64,000 bases of DNA, from NCBI RefSeq assembly GCF_004337985.1, contig NC_043741.1, forward strand, positions 4,688,140 to 4,752,139. The letters run 5' to 3'. The notes beneath the pieces were generated by a model that saw only the letters and a program-made list of their open reading frames with translations, was not told where the DNA came from and did no database searches. Every line of letters begins with the position of its first letter. Within the stretch, counting starts at the first letter, position 1. This document shows, piece after piece, positions 22,128-36,243 of the stretch. Made by a program: the position numbers and the translations under genes. This DNA comes from Pyricularia pennisetigena. Its lineage: Eukaryota; Ascomycota; Sordariomycetes; Magnaporthales; Pyriculariaceae.

Positions 22128-24015
22128 ATGGCTTCTACACCCGGCCCCAACCCCGCCCACCGCTCCGTGGCTAGTATCCGGGCTGGCGGTGCAGCAGGTG
22201 TCGGAAGCCGCACTACCACGGCCCCGGATCCGACTTCACCAACAGGTAGTCCACACACCCCTCTCCGTGGAATCTCGTCGACTTTTGCATCGCCGTCTAG
22301 TCTGCGTGCCGAGGAGGACACCATCGTGGTAGAGCTTGGCGCCCGGCGAATGCGCGTAGGCTTTGCCGGTGATGCCTTGTGTAAAGGGACCGTCGAATTT
22401 GGACCCGATCAGATGCGCCGCGTCGGTGACTTCCGCGCCTGGGAGAGCTTCTACGTGGACGACTGGAGGAAGAGGGAGGATCCGGGACAGCAGCAGGATT
22501 GGGGTGCGGACCGCGAACTATGGCGTCTTGATCTTCGTGGACTGGACCTGGGCCTCGTTGCCGACAAGCTCGAGCGCGGCTTGAGGGACGCTTTTGCCAA
22601 GTAGGACACTGTCGGCATCATCCCAGAGTTGACGACGTCGCCGCCCACTAACAGCCGTCCCTGTTTGCAGATACCTCCTCATCGACTCGAGACCACGGAA
22701 GATGGCACTCGTCCTTCAAACGTCAATGCCCATACCATTGTTGTCAACAGTGCTCGACACGCTCTTCACTCGCTTTCAATCCCCTCAAATTTTCTTTTTT
22801 TCTCCCCCAGTCATGACCACAGCTGCCGCAGGGTTGCGCTCGGGTCTGGTTATAGACCTTGGCTGGGCCGAGACCGTCGTCACAAGCGTGTACCAGTATC
22901 GTGAGGTTCAATGTACTCGCTCAGTCCGCGCTGGCCGCGCCCTCGTCGAGCAGACTCATCGCCTGCTTGCTGACGAGATAACAAACCCAGGACATGGCAG
23001 GTCACGATCGACAGATGGGGGATCAGGTGGCGGCAGCCCGCCGAGGCGACTGATAAGCTTCTCCGAATGCGAGGACATCGTGTCACGCGTCATATGGTGT
23101 AGGCCCGCAGGAGGCTCGGCACGTCACAAGCCGTCCGACTCGACCGATGGCCTACCGACGGTCGCAGAGGAGCAGGAAGACGAGCCGCCGCAAAATCAGG
23201 TAGACAGCACCCCTATCAACATCCGGCTGATCTCTACCAGCCCACCCACAACGGTCACCATCCCTTTCGACCGCCTCTCAGAGCCCTGCGAGGACACCTT
23301 CTTCGAGACACAGTACTCACGCGCCAGCTTCGACGACCACGAACAGCCCATACACCTCCTGGTCTACAAACATCTTCTCAGCCTCCCCATGGATGTCCGC
23401 TCCATCTGCATGTCCCGAATCATCTTCACTGGCGGCTGTTCTGCCGTCCTAGGTCTCCGAGGCCGCATCTTCGACGAGCTCACCATGCTTGTCCGCAAGC
23501 GCGGCTGGGACCCAATCTGGGGCAGGGGTGTCGAGCAGTACCGCACCAACTCCAGACTCAAGAGGAGCAACGGCGGCGGGGGCGACCAATCGACAACGGT
23601 TGCCGACAAGCCCGGTATTGGCAGCAACGGTGCCGCCAACGCCAAGCCGGCCCCGGACCCCGTCGAGGCCCAGATCAAGCGCTCGTCCAACATCGACGCA
23701 AAAAAGATGCGCGACGCCGATGCCGCCTCGACGCACGGCGAGTTGCGCGCTGTCGAGTCCCTCGGCCCCTGGGCAGGCGCCAGCCTCCTGGCCCACCTCA
23801 AGCCGCCTGTCATCGCCTCTGTTGAGCGCGACCAATGGCTGGCCCAGGGCGTCTCGGGAGCGGTCAAGGCGGCCGACGTTGACGTCAAGGCCACCGGTCA
23901 GCAGAGGCAGAGCATGGCGGCCGGCGGGCTCATGGCCATGAGGTCCGCATCTGGTACAGGGGGACCGGCTGCCGCGAACTGGACGCTGGGGGCTTGGGGC
24001 AACCTCAGTCTTTGA
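22128..24015 (+). CDS. ARP10: Divergent actin-related protein, Arp10/Arp11 dynactin type
   Basis: Two exons, 22128..22600 and 22671..24015, encode 605 residues. The 70-nt intron has donor GTAGGA, branch CACTAACA and acceptor TTGCAG. After a Ser/Thr/Pro-rich leader, residues about 65-80 give the actin-fold strand IVVELGARRMRVGFAGD. The splice joins ...FAK to YLLIDSRPRK. Later come VIDLGWAETVVTSVYQYREV, a degenerate second phosphate loop, and ICMSRIIFTGGCSAVLGLRG, the actin 'TGG' segment. The C-terminal 150 residues are mostly low complexity. Arp10/Arp11 caps the pointed end of the dynactin filament, which works with dynein in nuclear and vesicle movement. The Neurospora ro-7 product is the likely equivalent. 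The ATP-binding residues are poorly conserved, so another divergent Arp remains possible. Confidence 0.72.
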
Positions 24016-24922
24016 GCAAGGAGAGCTCTCGACGGGATGTTCCGCGCAGAGAACGGGCAAGTTCTTTACTGTGTGGTTGTTTGATAATGAGGTTTCTGTT
24101 CTATTTTCCATCTCTGGCTTTCGTAGAAAATACAATCCGATACCCACCAATCATATGATCTACGTCCGTATGTTTCTGGATTATATACCAATTTTATGTC
24201 GGCCCGACCCAAGGAGGATTGTTTATCATTATCTGCCTACCTGCCCGCTTTGCTCAGCTTTTTTTCTTTTTTTTTTTTTTTTTTTNNNNNNNNNNNNNNN
24301 NNNNNNNACACACAAGGAAACGCCAAAAAAAGGACAGTTATCATAAAAGTCCTTTGATCACAACACAAGGTAGATCGAAAGTCAAGAGAACGGAGTCATT
24401 GATTATCAGTTCATTCAAAAACACTAAAGCTTTCATAAAATGGAACAAAAGCCGTAAAAGGCCAAGGCCATGTGATTTCTTCGTGCCAATCTTCCCCCGT
24501 CTGAACCATGGCTGACCATTCATCCAGTGATCTGGCCTTGGGGGAAATGAAATGCGAACACCGGGCGGAGTGTAGATTTGTGCCGGGGTGCCTTCGGCTT
24601 CCACGTATCAAAATAAAACAAGACAAAAACCAGATGAGGGTTCAAAGAATCAAGAATTAGCAGCACGAATCCAAACAACCATGTACAGAAATCCCTTTTT
24701 TGTTTTCTTGATACATCCCCATCAAGCCTTGGTCATTATTGGTGTTAAATATTCTGGACTATCCTGGCCCTCTGTAGTTCAATGGGGCTGGTGTGTTATG
24801 TGTGAAAATGCACACATGGGCGATCCGATCTTTTGCAAGCTTCGTGCTCGACCACGATGAAATATCACCATGCTTGTGTCATAACTCGTGAAGTTGCCGC
24901 GACTCTCGTAATCGGCTGTTGC
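24016..24922. other. Convergent intergenic region with assembly gap
   Basis: About 0.9 kb between the 3' ends of ARP10 and CHS1. A T19 run (24267-24285) leads directly into the N gap. No coding frame with family sequence is present. Confidence 0.55.
24286..24307. other. Assembly gap, 22 N
   Basis: Twenty-two undetermined bases directly after a poly-T run. The homopolymer probably stopped the read or assembly. Confidence 0.99.
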
Positions 24923-27886
24923 TTAGCGACGGGCAATGCAGCACATTATACCAGTCTTGCCCAAGAACCAGAGGAATCCGATGAAACGGATCAGAGAGAG
25001 GAAAGCGGTGGCGAACAACAAGAACTGGAAGAAAGAGGCAGTTCTGGCCGTGTTTTGGTTCTAGAGGCAAAACGATGTTAGTTTCACTGCATATAAACAA
25101 TACAACAAGGGCATTCAAAATTTGAGCTTACCTTTGTGAGAGTGTCGAAATTATCGCTAGTAATCGCGACAGCCAAGAGACAGTTGGAGAAGAGCCAGAG
25201 AACGACCAGCATGGTACGGAAAGACTTGTATGAGTCCTCGAGATCCTTGGGCTCGGGCTTCTCCTCGTCGTTGAAAGGTGCCAGAGCGCGACGGACGGTT
25301 GCCTCGAATTGGCTGTCGATATCCTCCTGAGGCTTGTCAATTTCCTCCACGACGACTTCGTCCTTTTCGCCTTTGGTGATATTGGCCGAAGGTAGTGCTT
25401 CATTACTGTCGGATCCTTTGGTACCCCAAGAAACATCGTGCCAGTTGTTGAAGGCGTACACCATGAGAATGTTGATGTAGGTGGACATGAGCAACATGTA
25501 GTAGGGGAACGAGTGGAACATGTGCCACGGGTCCAGGTACATGAACGAGGCAATGAAGTAGATACCGTAGATGGCGATCAAGGCAAGCAAAATAACACCG
25601 GCAGCTCCGCTCTTTCCAAAGATACTATCCATGAAATCCTTGGCCGTGTCGGTCTTGATCTGGTCGCCGATAGGCGTCTGGAAAGCCTGGACGACGAGGT
25701 ATCCAGACAAAACCAGGATGTATGCCTGGATGACCGAGAAGACGAAAAATGACGTGACGTAGGTGTACTTGGAGCCTTTCGGTCTGTTACCCAAGGCCAG
25801 AATGAACTGCAGAATGACAAAGGCCAGGTAAATGTACTTGAGAACGGCGTTGAACAGCGGCGTGACGGTGTTACCAAAAGGCCAGCCTGCGCGAGCGTTT
25901 TGACCAGTTTGGGGGTTTCCGACGAGATCCATGATGACAGTAGTGGTAAGCCAGTAAGATGCCAGAGAAAACCAGGTGAAGATGACGTTGAGGATGTTGT
26001 AGATGAGCTGGACGTGGAAGAAGAACATGCGGATGATGTTATGTCCACTCTTGTACATCCTTCCGAAGTGCATCAGTGAGTACAAAGTGGCGGCAAACGA
26101 ACCGTTCAACCAACGACGACGCTGGCTGATGAACTCGGCTGCGCCCTCAGGAACATCGGTCTCTCCCTTGGCAGCTTTGATGTAGCTCAAGTGCCATTTC
26201 TGGCCGGCCTTGGCCACAAGCTCGAAACACAGAATACGATCCTCGGCCAAGAACATGTTCTTCTTGAAAATGTTCATGCCCTCGATACCTTTCTTGCCCA
26301 AAATCTTGGACAATGTGTGGTCACCATGGAAGTATTGCTCGAGGGGCCGTCCCATGATGGCACGGAAGCGGTATGCGGAGAAAGCACCGGGCAACACACT
26401 AACGTATCCGAACGCACTCTCCAGAGGCTTGTCGAGAATGTTGGAGATCTTGTACTCGAAGTTCTGCACGGCGACCAGAGGGTTGAGCAGCTTCCGGCCA
26501 CCACGGCCCAACATAGCATGAATCTCACCGCAAGCACCTCCAAGATCCTTATCGTTGTAGAAGCCCTCCCAGAGACCGAGAAGCGACCTCGAGCTGGGCT
26601 TGGTACCGGCGTCAAGCAGAATGCAGACCTCAGGGTTCAGGATACGGCCAAAGGCGTTGAAGAGCCAACGGTGGGAGTTGATCTTCTTGCTGTTCTTGGC
26701 CTTGAGACAGAAGATGAACTGGACAGGCGGCAGGGTGTTCGGGCCGTCGTCCTGGGGCCGGATGAGCTGCTGGCTCGGGGTGACGGACAGCTGAGTGGTG
26801 TACTCAAAAATGTGAGCAACCGTCTCCTGGCCGTGAACGTCCTTCTTGACGACACCATCCTGATAGATACCAATGGTGGCGAGAACGTCCAAAACGTTCT
26901 TGTCGGTCTTCTCGATACCATCGAAAACCAGGCAAACAACAATCTTCTGCCAAGCCGGGCCACCCTTGTTCCAGAAAGTCGACTTCTTCAGGTTCACGAT
27001 GTCTCTAATGTTCTGCATGACACCGTGCAGGGTACGGGACAGCAGCACCTTGTCTTCGTTGTAGTAGGTGATGGCGATCAGAAGCTCCGTGTGCCTGTTA
27101 TACATGCGGGGACGCAAATCGTAACCGTTCTTCAGGGTGAAGTCGTTGGGGTCACAGGTGGCTGCGGTGTAGCGCATCTTGATGAACTCCTCGTTGGTGC
27201 CCTCCTGCTCACGGTACTTGGGCTGCACGGCGTTCCTGATGGCACTAGGAACGTTGTAGTCAATGCTCAGGACTGAGCCCTGGACCAGCTTGACCTTCCT
27301 GGTGGCATAACGCTTCAGACCACCACCCTGGGGAGCGGCGTTGGGATTCTGGCGCTGCACCCAGCTGTCTTCGGTATCATAAGGGTGACCTTGTTGGGGG
27401 GCTCCGCCAATGCCGAAGCCGTCATCCGGGTGGCCGCCAATTGCACCCTGGTAACCCGACGAAACACCATAGTCGTTCTGAAATGGCGAGGGGGACGCGC
27501 CGACAGCGGAGCCAGGGACGGTAGTAGGAGCGTTCGGGGCGTATGACTCTGTCAGACTGTAGGCCGAGACGGGCCGCACTGGGGGAGTGTGGGCGCCAAG
27601 CCGATCGTGGTCGTAGAGCGTTGTGCCTTGGGTCAGAAGAGACCTGTGTGCCTCGTCCTCTTGCTCGTGCCCAGGAGGCAGTTGGACGTTGGAATACTGT
27701 ATGCAGAATACGTTTGAGGTCAGAGTCGTCCACGTCAAGCTCCATCTGTTACAAGTTGAGCAAACTTTACGGGAGGGATTAGTCGAGATGGGATGTGCCT
27801 ACCTGGCTGTGAGGGTTTAGGTCTTGCATGTTGTGACCATCGTAGTCACGGCCGCCTCCCGGCCCTCCAGCGCCTCTATACGCCAT
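24923..27886 (-). CDS. CHS1: Chitin synthase, class III
   Basis: Three exons on the minus strand, 27886..27803, 27696..25132 and 25060..24923, encode 928 residues. Introns are 106 nt (donor GTAGGC, branch TCTGACC, acceptor TACAG) and 71 nt (donor GTAAGC, branch CTAAC). Residues 1-150 are Gly/Pro/Gln-rich. The catalytic GT2 core follows: [33 protein letters not shown] at 513-517 and QRRRW at 553-557. Several membrane helices follow, and the tail ends [15 protein letters not shown]. The [20 protein letters not shown] segment and the C-terminus are those of class III enzymes, found in filamentous fungi but not budding yeast. Class III synthases polymerise UDP-GlcNAc into chitin at the plasma membrane and matter for hyphal growth and conidiation. 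The class call is from motif memory. Confidence 0.93.
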
Positions 27887-30440
27887 TGCGATGTGTTGAT
27901 CTTGGGTATCTCAGCCGGTAACGAGCGTGCGAGTGGGAGCAAGAAGGGGGGGAAGTGGTAACACAACAGAGCAGACGTTATTGGGTTTCCGCCGCACCCT
28001 GATCAGAAAGCCGGAAAATGAATCGTGAACAAACAGAGCCGACTCCCGCTAATGAGTGCGGTAAGTAGCAGAAAAATTGCAGGCAAGGCGGCTTCGGCGG
28101 TTAGACAGGAAAGGACAGGATCCTGAAAGGCTGAGACGGCAAAATTAGAAAGACAAAGGCGTTACCAAAGGGAGGCAAAGCTCCTGTGGGTCAGCTAAAA
28201 GGTACCTTAGTGGTAAGGCCGGCCCAGATCCTGATCAAGCAAACGATGGATCAGATCGTCCTTGGTTTGTGATGCGTTGTAAGTATGACAATTAGGCCAA
28301 AATAGCCACCTGTTTGTTGTTGATGGACTGGCGACAGGCGATGGCCTGGATCAATATTTTTCTTCTTTTGCAAGAAGAAGCTGACACTTGCTGAGGTGAG
28401 GTAAGGAACCTGAGGCAACCGGCGGCCCAGCGACAATTTTTTTGACGGAAAAGGCGAATAATCTCAGGTGCTGCATTGCCTGTGGCTGAGCTCAGGAAGC
28501 CGATGGGGACGGCGGAGCGCGTTGGAAACATGACGGGCCAGTTGCCAGTTGGCGCACCCCTGCGATCGGGGCCCCCTTTGCCAGGATTTTGCAGACAAAC
28601 GACGTCACGCAGGAAAGCAGCCAGTAGGGAGAGTCGAATGCGGAATTAGAGATCCACATTGCTGCTCGTACTGGGTATTTGCACTCCAGCTTCAAAGGTC
28701 TTTGGCTTTCGGACAAACACGTAAACAATGGAGCAGCTCAGTCTTGAGGAACTGATAACCTTTTTTTCGTCAATGTTCATGTTCGTCCATCAAGTGAACC
28801 TTTTTTTTTCAGTACATCTGATAGTTCGGGGGGGCTGCCTGTCTGTCAGGTGAAAGTCTGTGTGACGCCTTGTCAAGGGTGCACTTATTTGAGACGAAAA
28901 AGCCTTCGCACCATCAATCAGCGCAAGGCCAAGCTTTCTGCCCGCAAAAGACGAGTTTCTGGTACGTGCACGTTACAGATTTAGATACTCCAGTGGACCC
29001 TTCCCCTTTTTCACAAGCCACAAGGGCTGCATGGACATGACAAGTAAAAGGGACAGCAAAGCCAATGCCGACTGATTGATTGCCTGGCAAGCCTGGGTGT
29101 GTCGGGCGCGCGAATTGACGTGGCGGTGTTCTTCGTGTTCTGCTGACACACGCCAGCCATCCGGAAAAAAAAAAAAAGAAAAGAAAAAAAAAAACATCAG
29201 CAAAACACTTGAACGACGATCCTATTTTCGTCCAGAGGCAGCGCTGGGGATGGTTGTTATGGGTAAGCACTTAATAAATTCAGACCGACGTTGAAGTAGC
29301 CCTTTTCGGATGGTGTCCACCATCAAGGCAGTGGTGGCTGGGGTTCGCGCTTAAACCAAGGCTGCTCCTACTGTTGCTCCCGCTGACGGATACAGATGCT
29401 ACCAATATGGACGGGGCGGACTAACCCCTTCTTGTCCTGGCTCGTGTTCGGTTGGTTGCCCACAACGCGGCTGTTGACATTTTCCGCAAGCCGCGGGGCC
29501 GGATTGATAAATTTCCGAGGTATCAGAGCCCCACGGCTACAAAGGGGCTGATAGGCCAACCGATTTGTCAAGCCTCTTTTCCACCTGTGGCTGTAACCAC
29601 CAGCCGCCAAACCTCTCATGTGTTATCTGTTATCTGATTAGATAGTTAGTACATATCGAGAGCATCAGTTCAGTGTCCTGAACGCCAAAATAAGTGCTCA
29701 CTTAGGTGCAGGAGAGTTGCTGCTATAGAATGTGTCTCGAACGATGCTGGACTGGTAAGTCCCCTCGTGTGAAAGGCTTGCCTCCGCATCTTACCTTGAA
29801 TCTAGATCTCGCTCTAGACCATAACTAAAGTTAGTCGGGCCTGGGGAAGGTTGACTTTCAGGAATGTTGTCTATCTAGCAGTAATATACCGACACAAAAT
29901 GGAGACGAACAATGGCAACATTTACAGCTTGAAAATATGGCAATGCGCTGGCCACTCCTCTGTATAAAACCAAACGCTCTTGGTACTGGCCATGGACATC
30001 CTGGACTGCTTGCCTCAGGCATTTGATTTGTACTTCTGAGTTCAATCAGCATGTCTCCCAGGGCAATACCCGGTGATTTCTCTCACCGCACAGCAACCCT
30101 TGGGTTGCGTGGGCATTTTCCGAGCTTATTGCGTGGTGGGGACTTGACAGAAAAAGTTTTTACCAAAGTAAAATTGCAGGTACTTCTGGAGTAATGCGCA
30201 ATACGCGCCCGGATGGATCACAAGGTGGAGATCAACCGTTGTGCCTGTCAAAAAATTTGACCGGATACCTTCCCCGTTGATATATGGAAGAAGTTCCAAC
30301 GGCAGCAATGTCCATGACACTCGCTCGTTATAAGATCTGATGGGCGTTATGGGCCGCGTGGGCCCGCGGCACTTCGCTTGTGGTCTGGCTCACGGCGAAG
30401 ATCCTACGATGATCAAAGTATAGTTTCGAAGCGACCAAAG
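27887..30440. other. CHS1 promoter side and start of a gene-poor region
   Basis: Upstream flank of the chitin synthase gene. The first kilobase should contain its promoter and leader. Beyond that only short overlapping open frames occur on both strands, with no family sequence, start context or splice pattern that supports a gene. An A-rich tract lies at 29164-29192. Confidence 0.5.
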
Positions 30441-32243
30441 GCACTTGACAACCCGTTCCTTGCACGCACCATCTTTGAGAGATCTTCCGGATGATTCTAG
30501 TATCGATGTATGCTTCAGTATCTGCTCGCTGCTACGATCTAGCTGGCTATCAAGTCCTGGCCGACTTTCGAGCTCTCTCCCAAGTATATATTTTCTTACT
30601 CAACCACTCTTCACATCATGTGAAAACATATGCGGCGTGGGGCTTCGGTCGGATCGCCTGTCAAACTTGGACATCTGTCTGGTGGACAATGAGCATGTCC
30701 CAATTATCCGGTCCACTTGTTTGGGCGGACCTCGCGGTGGCATTTCCTCCTGATATGGCCGATCAGGGTCTTTCGCTTCACAAATCGTGTGACACCCCCA
30801 GGCCTCTTGGGAATCCACATACGACCGGCATATCAGTCGCCGGGGCTGGGTAATACGGTACAGCCTGCCGTGCGGCAATACCGAATCTCTGGGGACGAAC
30901 CAATGTATTTGTCTCGCCTGCGTTCTATCCGACACTGCTTGGTCTGTGTACAGGAGTTGCCGAGACGTAGGGGGGATGGGAGAACAGACTACTGACCAGA
31001 TGGTTACGGCGATTGGGGAACGGCAAATGCGGAGTACGAAGCTTCTATCGGCGGGCCTACCCGGGACGGCTTCTCCGGGTCCAGCAGCAGCTTCAACGAT
31101 TTTCTGATGGATGCCATGGCTGCCGGACTGACTTGACAGCCCTGCCAGGGCTTGAGTTATGTTTGGGGTGGTGGTACTAATACGGTTGCTACCGTGAGTA
31201 ATTAAAGTTGACCAAGCCATAGCATACAGTACATCACAAGGTAGGAATACACAACCCGGGCTACATACCGGTGTACAGTACACCATGCAAAGTTTATCCA
31301 AGCGATATACCGCGTCCTGTATGTGTAGGGGGCAACCACAGGTAAAAAATCCTTCACTCGGGAGTCGGAAGCAGGGATACTTGGGGCCGGAAACAGTGTC
31401 AGTGTCGAGTTGCCGTCCAAAGTGGATAAACTCAACGTCGTCCCAAATTTTTCAACTCAGAAACCAACAAGAAAATTTTGCCACTGGCTACTGCAGGAAC
31501 AGAATTTGAACCGGTGGGCCTTTGGAAACAAATTCCAGTGGAGTGCGGGTTCTCGATGCTCACATGCACCGATAATCCTTGCGACGAAGCGAGTACCGAC
31601 CCGGGGAGTATCTTCAACGGAGCCCGGAGAGGCCTGGTGTTCTTGGGCCCCTTTCTCAACTTTTTTTTTTTTTTTTTTTTTTTTTTTACATGGAGGTGGA
31701 TGCGGACCGCCCTTGCCGTCTTCCAGATGTTCAGGGGGGAGTGCTCTACCGAATGCAAAGGAGCCACAATAACTTCACCAACAGCCCGGTAGGCATGGTC
31801 AAGCATATAGCCAGCGGGTCTTTATGTGGGCAGAAAAAAAAAACACAAACCTGTGTCGGGTGAGCAACAGCACTTTCCCGTCTGCTTGGATGGGGCATCC
31901 AATATCTGCCTTGTCAACTCGTCAATGCTCCATAGCCTGATACCCAACCGGCCGCCCCATCAAACTTGGGTTCCAAAATGCTACCATACTCCGCCGGCCC
32001 TGAGAGCGCCGGGTATTTCTAGAACGTTTCCATCAAGCGGTCTAACCCCGGCATCAGGAGCCCTAAACCATCGCGGCGGAAGCGAAAGAAAGAGCTGGAC
32101 TTGTTTTTGAGCCCAGGGCGAGTGCATACAGGAGACAGTACCGCAGGAGCAGGGCTTTTTTGGGCCTGGTGGATTCTCGGGGCAGCCATAAGGAGCTGGT
32201 CCGGTTATTAGGTCTCGCTGAAATAAAGCGAGGATTTTGCGGG

Positions 32244-32290
32244 NNNNNNNNNNNNNNNNNNNNNNNNNNNNNNNNNNNNNNNNNNNNNNN
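32244..32290. other. Assembly gap, 47 N
   Basis: Forty-seven undetermined bases followed directly by a T run (32291-32297). The frames that appear to cross it are meaningless. Confidence 0.99.
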
Positions 32291-35200
32291 TTTTTTTACC
32301 GAAACGGCCATGCGTCGGCGAGGCAATTTGAGTTTGGGTTTCCTGGTACCAAACAACATAGCCGAGAGCCTATGGGGCTTACGAGGCACGAGAGTACTCT
32401 CTCTAGATGCAAGTTTGGCGGCGCTAGAACGTGGCCCGTCATCGACAGTCCGGCGTTTGAAGAAATGGACGGTAGGGCGACGGTGGGCACAAATCACTGC
32501 CTGGAGTAAGCCATATGAGTGACCGAGAGCTGACCGGTCGCATCCATGGTGCAACGCCCAGGCCATACGGAGCAACATAGACAGACCAAGAATTGTTAAC
32601 TGTACGTCTAGGTTGGCATTCTTCCATAAAATCAACTAACTTGAAAGTTCCGCTCCGAATCGTGGCAAGCCCAAGAATGATTAAATCATGGATACTTTGT
32701 AAGGAAGCTAGCCTAACGTTTGAGTGCGTACCATCCTCAATCTCCGGCCCATGTATTCGCGTCCACACCGGTACACCGGTGTGCTAGGGGCCATCTTCCC
32801 GACCTGGCCTTGGTAGCGATTTTACGATTATGGTTTGTTCTCTGTTTTGGAATTCCAAGCTGTGGACTCGGTGTAAGCTCCCCCATTATTTTGCCTGTAG
32901 GGGCAGGGCAGATCAGTTGCGACGTTTGGTGAAATTGGGGATACATATCAAATTGATTTCATCACTACCATTGCCCCCCATTCCAAGTTTATGAATGTTT
33001 GGAGTACCTTACCTTAGCTATGCACTTAATTCTCATAGGGGCTCGGCGGAGATCGCCCGGCGTTCCCGTGTCAAGGTTGCATGCATTCAAGTACTGCATA
33101 GTATGCATTGGCTACTTTGTACGTAATTACAGTAGATAGATACGAAAAGCAGGTCATAACCGTTCGACTTTCAAACACAGCCGCCCTCACACAGAGCTGC
33201 CGCCGGCATATGCAAGCCTTCAGCTAGCTCTATGCTAGTCTAGACTGGACCCCTAGTTTTAACCCATTGAGATTAGAGCTACAGCTAGTCGCCAAGGTAT
33301 ATCCACATCCATACATGCTACTGCAGAGTGTACAGTAGACTGGACTAGTAGCGTGGGTGTCGAGTCTGACAAAGCAAACCCTCTCTGATGACAGCGCATG
33401 TCTTGTCCGGATCGAGATGATCTTAGACCACGACCGTCGCAGAATCTGAGTCATCAAACAGGTCTATCATGGAATCAATCACTGCTGTGTTGCAAAGCCA
33501 CAGCGATGGGTGTAGTATTCTGACCATATACAACGTTACAGAGACTGCCCACAGAGGTGCAACACACTCTCACATTCTCGTCAATATATGCGAACAAGCA
33601 GGCAGTGTATTGGATCGTACCACCCGCTTCACGAGAACTCCCAGGTCACAAAGAGCCAGGTCGTTTAAGCTAACCGCTGTACAGGCCACTGAATGAACAC
33701 GATCCAGCAAGGCTATCGGGGAGGAGGTACAAAAATAAATGCGACACCTTCGGCGCGAACTGTAATGAGCATTCTAGAACACTGGTAACAATAGTGATGG
33801 TAGAAACAGATACAAGACTAAAGAATAAAAAAATAAACAAAAAAAAAACAGCTACAACCTCCAATCCTGACCTATCCACCCGTATACACCGGGTCGCACG
33901 TGTTCTGTCCCGATCATTCGGATTCGTTTCTTCGCTAAAGGCCTGAGGTACGGAATCGGCCTTGTGTAACGGTTGACTTCTGCAGCACCATCACTACCGC
34001 CACGCCCCCCACCATGGAATTCTGGGTGGTTGATAGCCCAGTTAGCGGAGTTACCCTCCGACTACTTGCTGTACATATTGTACTGAGATAATATCCCTCA
34101 GGCACCTGAGGACCCATGCCGACTACGTTCATTAACTTGATGTATGACGGGGCGAAAAATAGGAAGGCAAAAGAAACAGGACTAGATAAAAGCCGCAAGA
34201 AAAAAAAAAAAACGAATCAGATAAGAGAGACATTTGGAGACCCAAGGCCGCACAAGTTGCGAAGGTGGCTAACGCTGATAACAACACCTGCAATACTTTT
34301 GACTCGTGTCGGCCGCGATCTAGTAGGACCTCTGAGTTGTGTCCGAATCATAATTTCTTCTACTTCTTCTTTCCTTTCTTTTTTTTCCCCTTTGTATTTT
34401 TTTTTTCAGGGTCCTATGTGGCTTACTGTCAAGGTCTAGGCCTTTTTTTTCTTGTTCTTCTTCCAGTGGTAATTTTCAATTCCTTCTGTTGATATATATA
34501 TAATTTTTTTCAGCCACGCACCCTTGCACCAGGAACACGACAGAACGCCCAGCGGGAACGACATGTCAGCCCGGAAGATTTTCAACCCCTGCAGCGGTTC
34601 GTTTGCGTACGGCGTTTGTGCCAGGAGTTCGGGTCTTTCCAGTGCAGCTACATCCCTCCTCGCTCAAGCCAGATTCAGCTGAGTCGGAGTTACACGACGT
34701 CCTACATATCCATAAGTAAGTAAGCTATATGAGGTAAGAGAAATCAGGTACGTCCGAATGGGAAGTCAGCTCAGGCGAACTCTCTTTTAGGGGGGCGGAG
34801 TTTGCAGCTTGAAAATCATGCGCGGGAAAAGGAAATAATCCGAATTAAAAAAAAAAAAAAAAAAACAGCGACAAACATAACGGAAGCAAAGATTGTAACA
34901 AACTGTTTTGCTGTGGAGCCACACCCCCTAAGAAACAATGAGAAAACAAAACCCAGACTTCAACTTCAGGGTCTTTTGGGCTCTCGTCAAATGAGAACTG
35001 CATATTGAACCCGGAGAAAATAAACATGGATCTGCATGAGCGGACGCAAATGCGCCTTTTTTTTTTCTCTCTTTTTCTCTTTTTCTTGGGTACAGGTGTC
35101 ACTTTTCGGGAGGAGCCATATGTATCCAGAAATAGCCGAAATGGGGTGTGAAAGTGAGGGAGATGGTGGGTTGCGTTTGATGATTATGGGCTGCAGTACC

Positions 35201-36190
35201 TCTCTCGCACCACAGAGTCTCATGCATCAGTACCACCTGGCGCATGCCCTCGTCACCGACGAAACATGTCAGGCCTGATAGGATCCTCTCTCTGTCTCCA
35301 ATTCGGGCCATTTTCCTCCCATCTACTGCCGTATCAACCCATCCTACCACCCGCTCGACAGTCTATCCAGTCCCTCGGTGTCCAGGGGGGCAAGCGGATA
35401 TTGTGCGGTACTGTACAGATAGATGTATCTACCTACTGTACAGCAGTAGTAGGATCTTTGGTACTGCCAAGAATGCGCTTACGTTTACGGCGCAATGACC
35501 ACCATCCATCGTCATCAACTTCTTTCTGATTGTGTTTGGGAGTTATTTCGTAGGTAGGCCTCTCGTCTGCAGGTAGCCTCTCCCAAGGTCTTAGATACTT
35601 ACTCGTACGAAAGGCCTCTCTGGCAGCCGACAGCCCATCCGAGAAAGTATCGAGAACGGGAAATTGACTGATCAAATTAGAACTGACTGTCTCTGTTCAA
35701 TTTACCAAAGCGAACGGTTACCGACTCAGTCACCTGCGCTGGAGTTAATATTATCACCCCTGCAAATGTTGGCCATGCAGACAAACAATCAGTCCAGGCT
35801 GTCAACCTGTCAGTTTCTCCTGTCTGTGTCTTTGCATGCAGCCGATTTGATATCGACTTGTCTCAGGACAATAACAAAAACTACGGTCAAAGAACCCTAG
35901 AAGAAAAAAAAAAGACAAACAAACCCACTGTGCACGTCCAGCATGCGAGGATTCTTAGTCGTGACTGCTACAACTGAGCGATCAACCAAATCCCTGCTAT
36001 GAATCCATTCCCCTTTTCTTAGATTGTAAGGGGTGTTCCGGTAAAGCGGTTGATGGCCATGTGGCAACGTGGCTAGGCAAGCTAGGGTGGTCGCGTCTGC
36101 TTGTTCTGGAAAAGCGGCAGGCAGTTCTGTGCCAGGCCCACTGGAAAAGCGAAATAAAGCAGAGAACAAAAAGAAGCCCAAGACAAAATG

Positions 36191-36197
36191 AAAAAAA

Positions 36198-36243
<46 letters not shown>
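36191..36243. repeat. A11-T36-A6 homopolymer junction
   Basis: Eleven A, then thirty-six T, then six A, in one uninterrupted block. It is the longest homopolymer in the window, and its A/T junctions are self-complementary. Confidence 0.9.

Noticed and set aside
26191..27276. 361-codon open frame on the plus strand
   Set aside because: It lies antisense to the catalytic exon of the chitin synthase gene. It is an artefact of C-ending codons in that gene and shows no family sequence.
30600..31301. 233-codon frame on the minus strand in the gene desert
   Set aside because: Rich in Cys, Arg, Ser and Trp with no motif or hydrophobic core pattern; overlapped by equally good frames on the other strand.
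31267..32779. Inverted 10-mers ACCGGTGTAC / GTACACCGGT as possible terminal repeats of an element
   Set aside because: Similarity does not extend beyond 10 bp, which is expected by chance at this scale, and no target duplication or transposase was seen.
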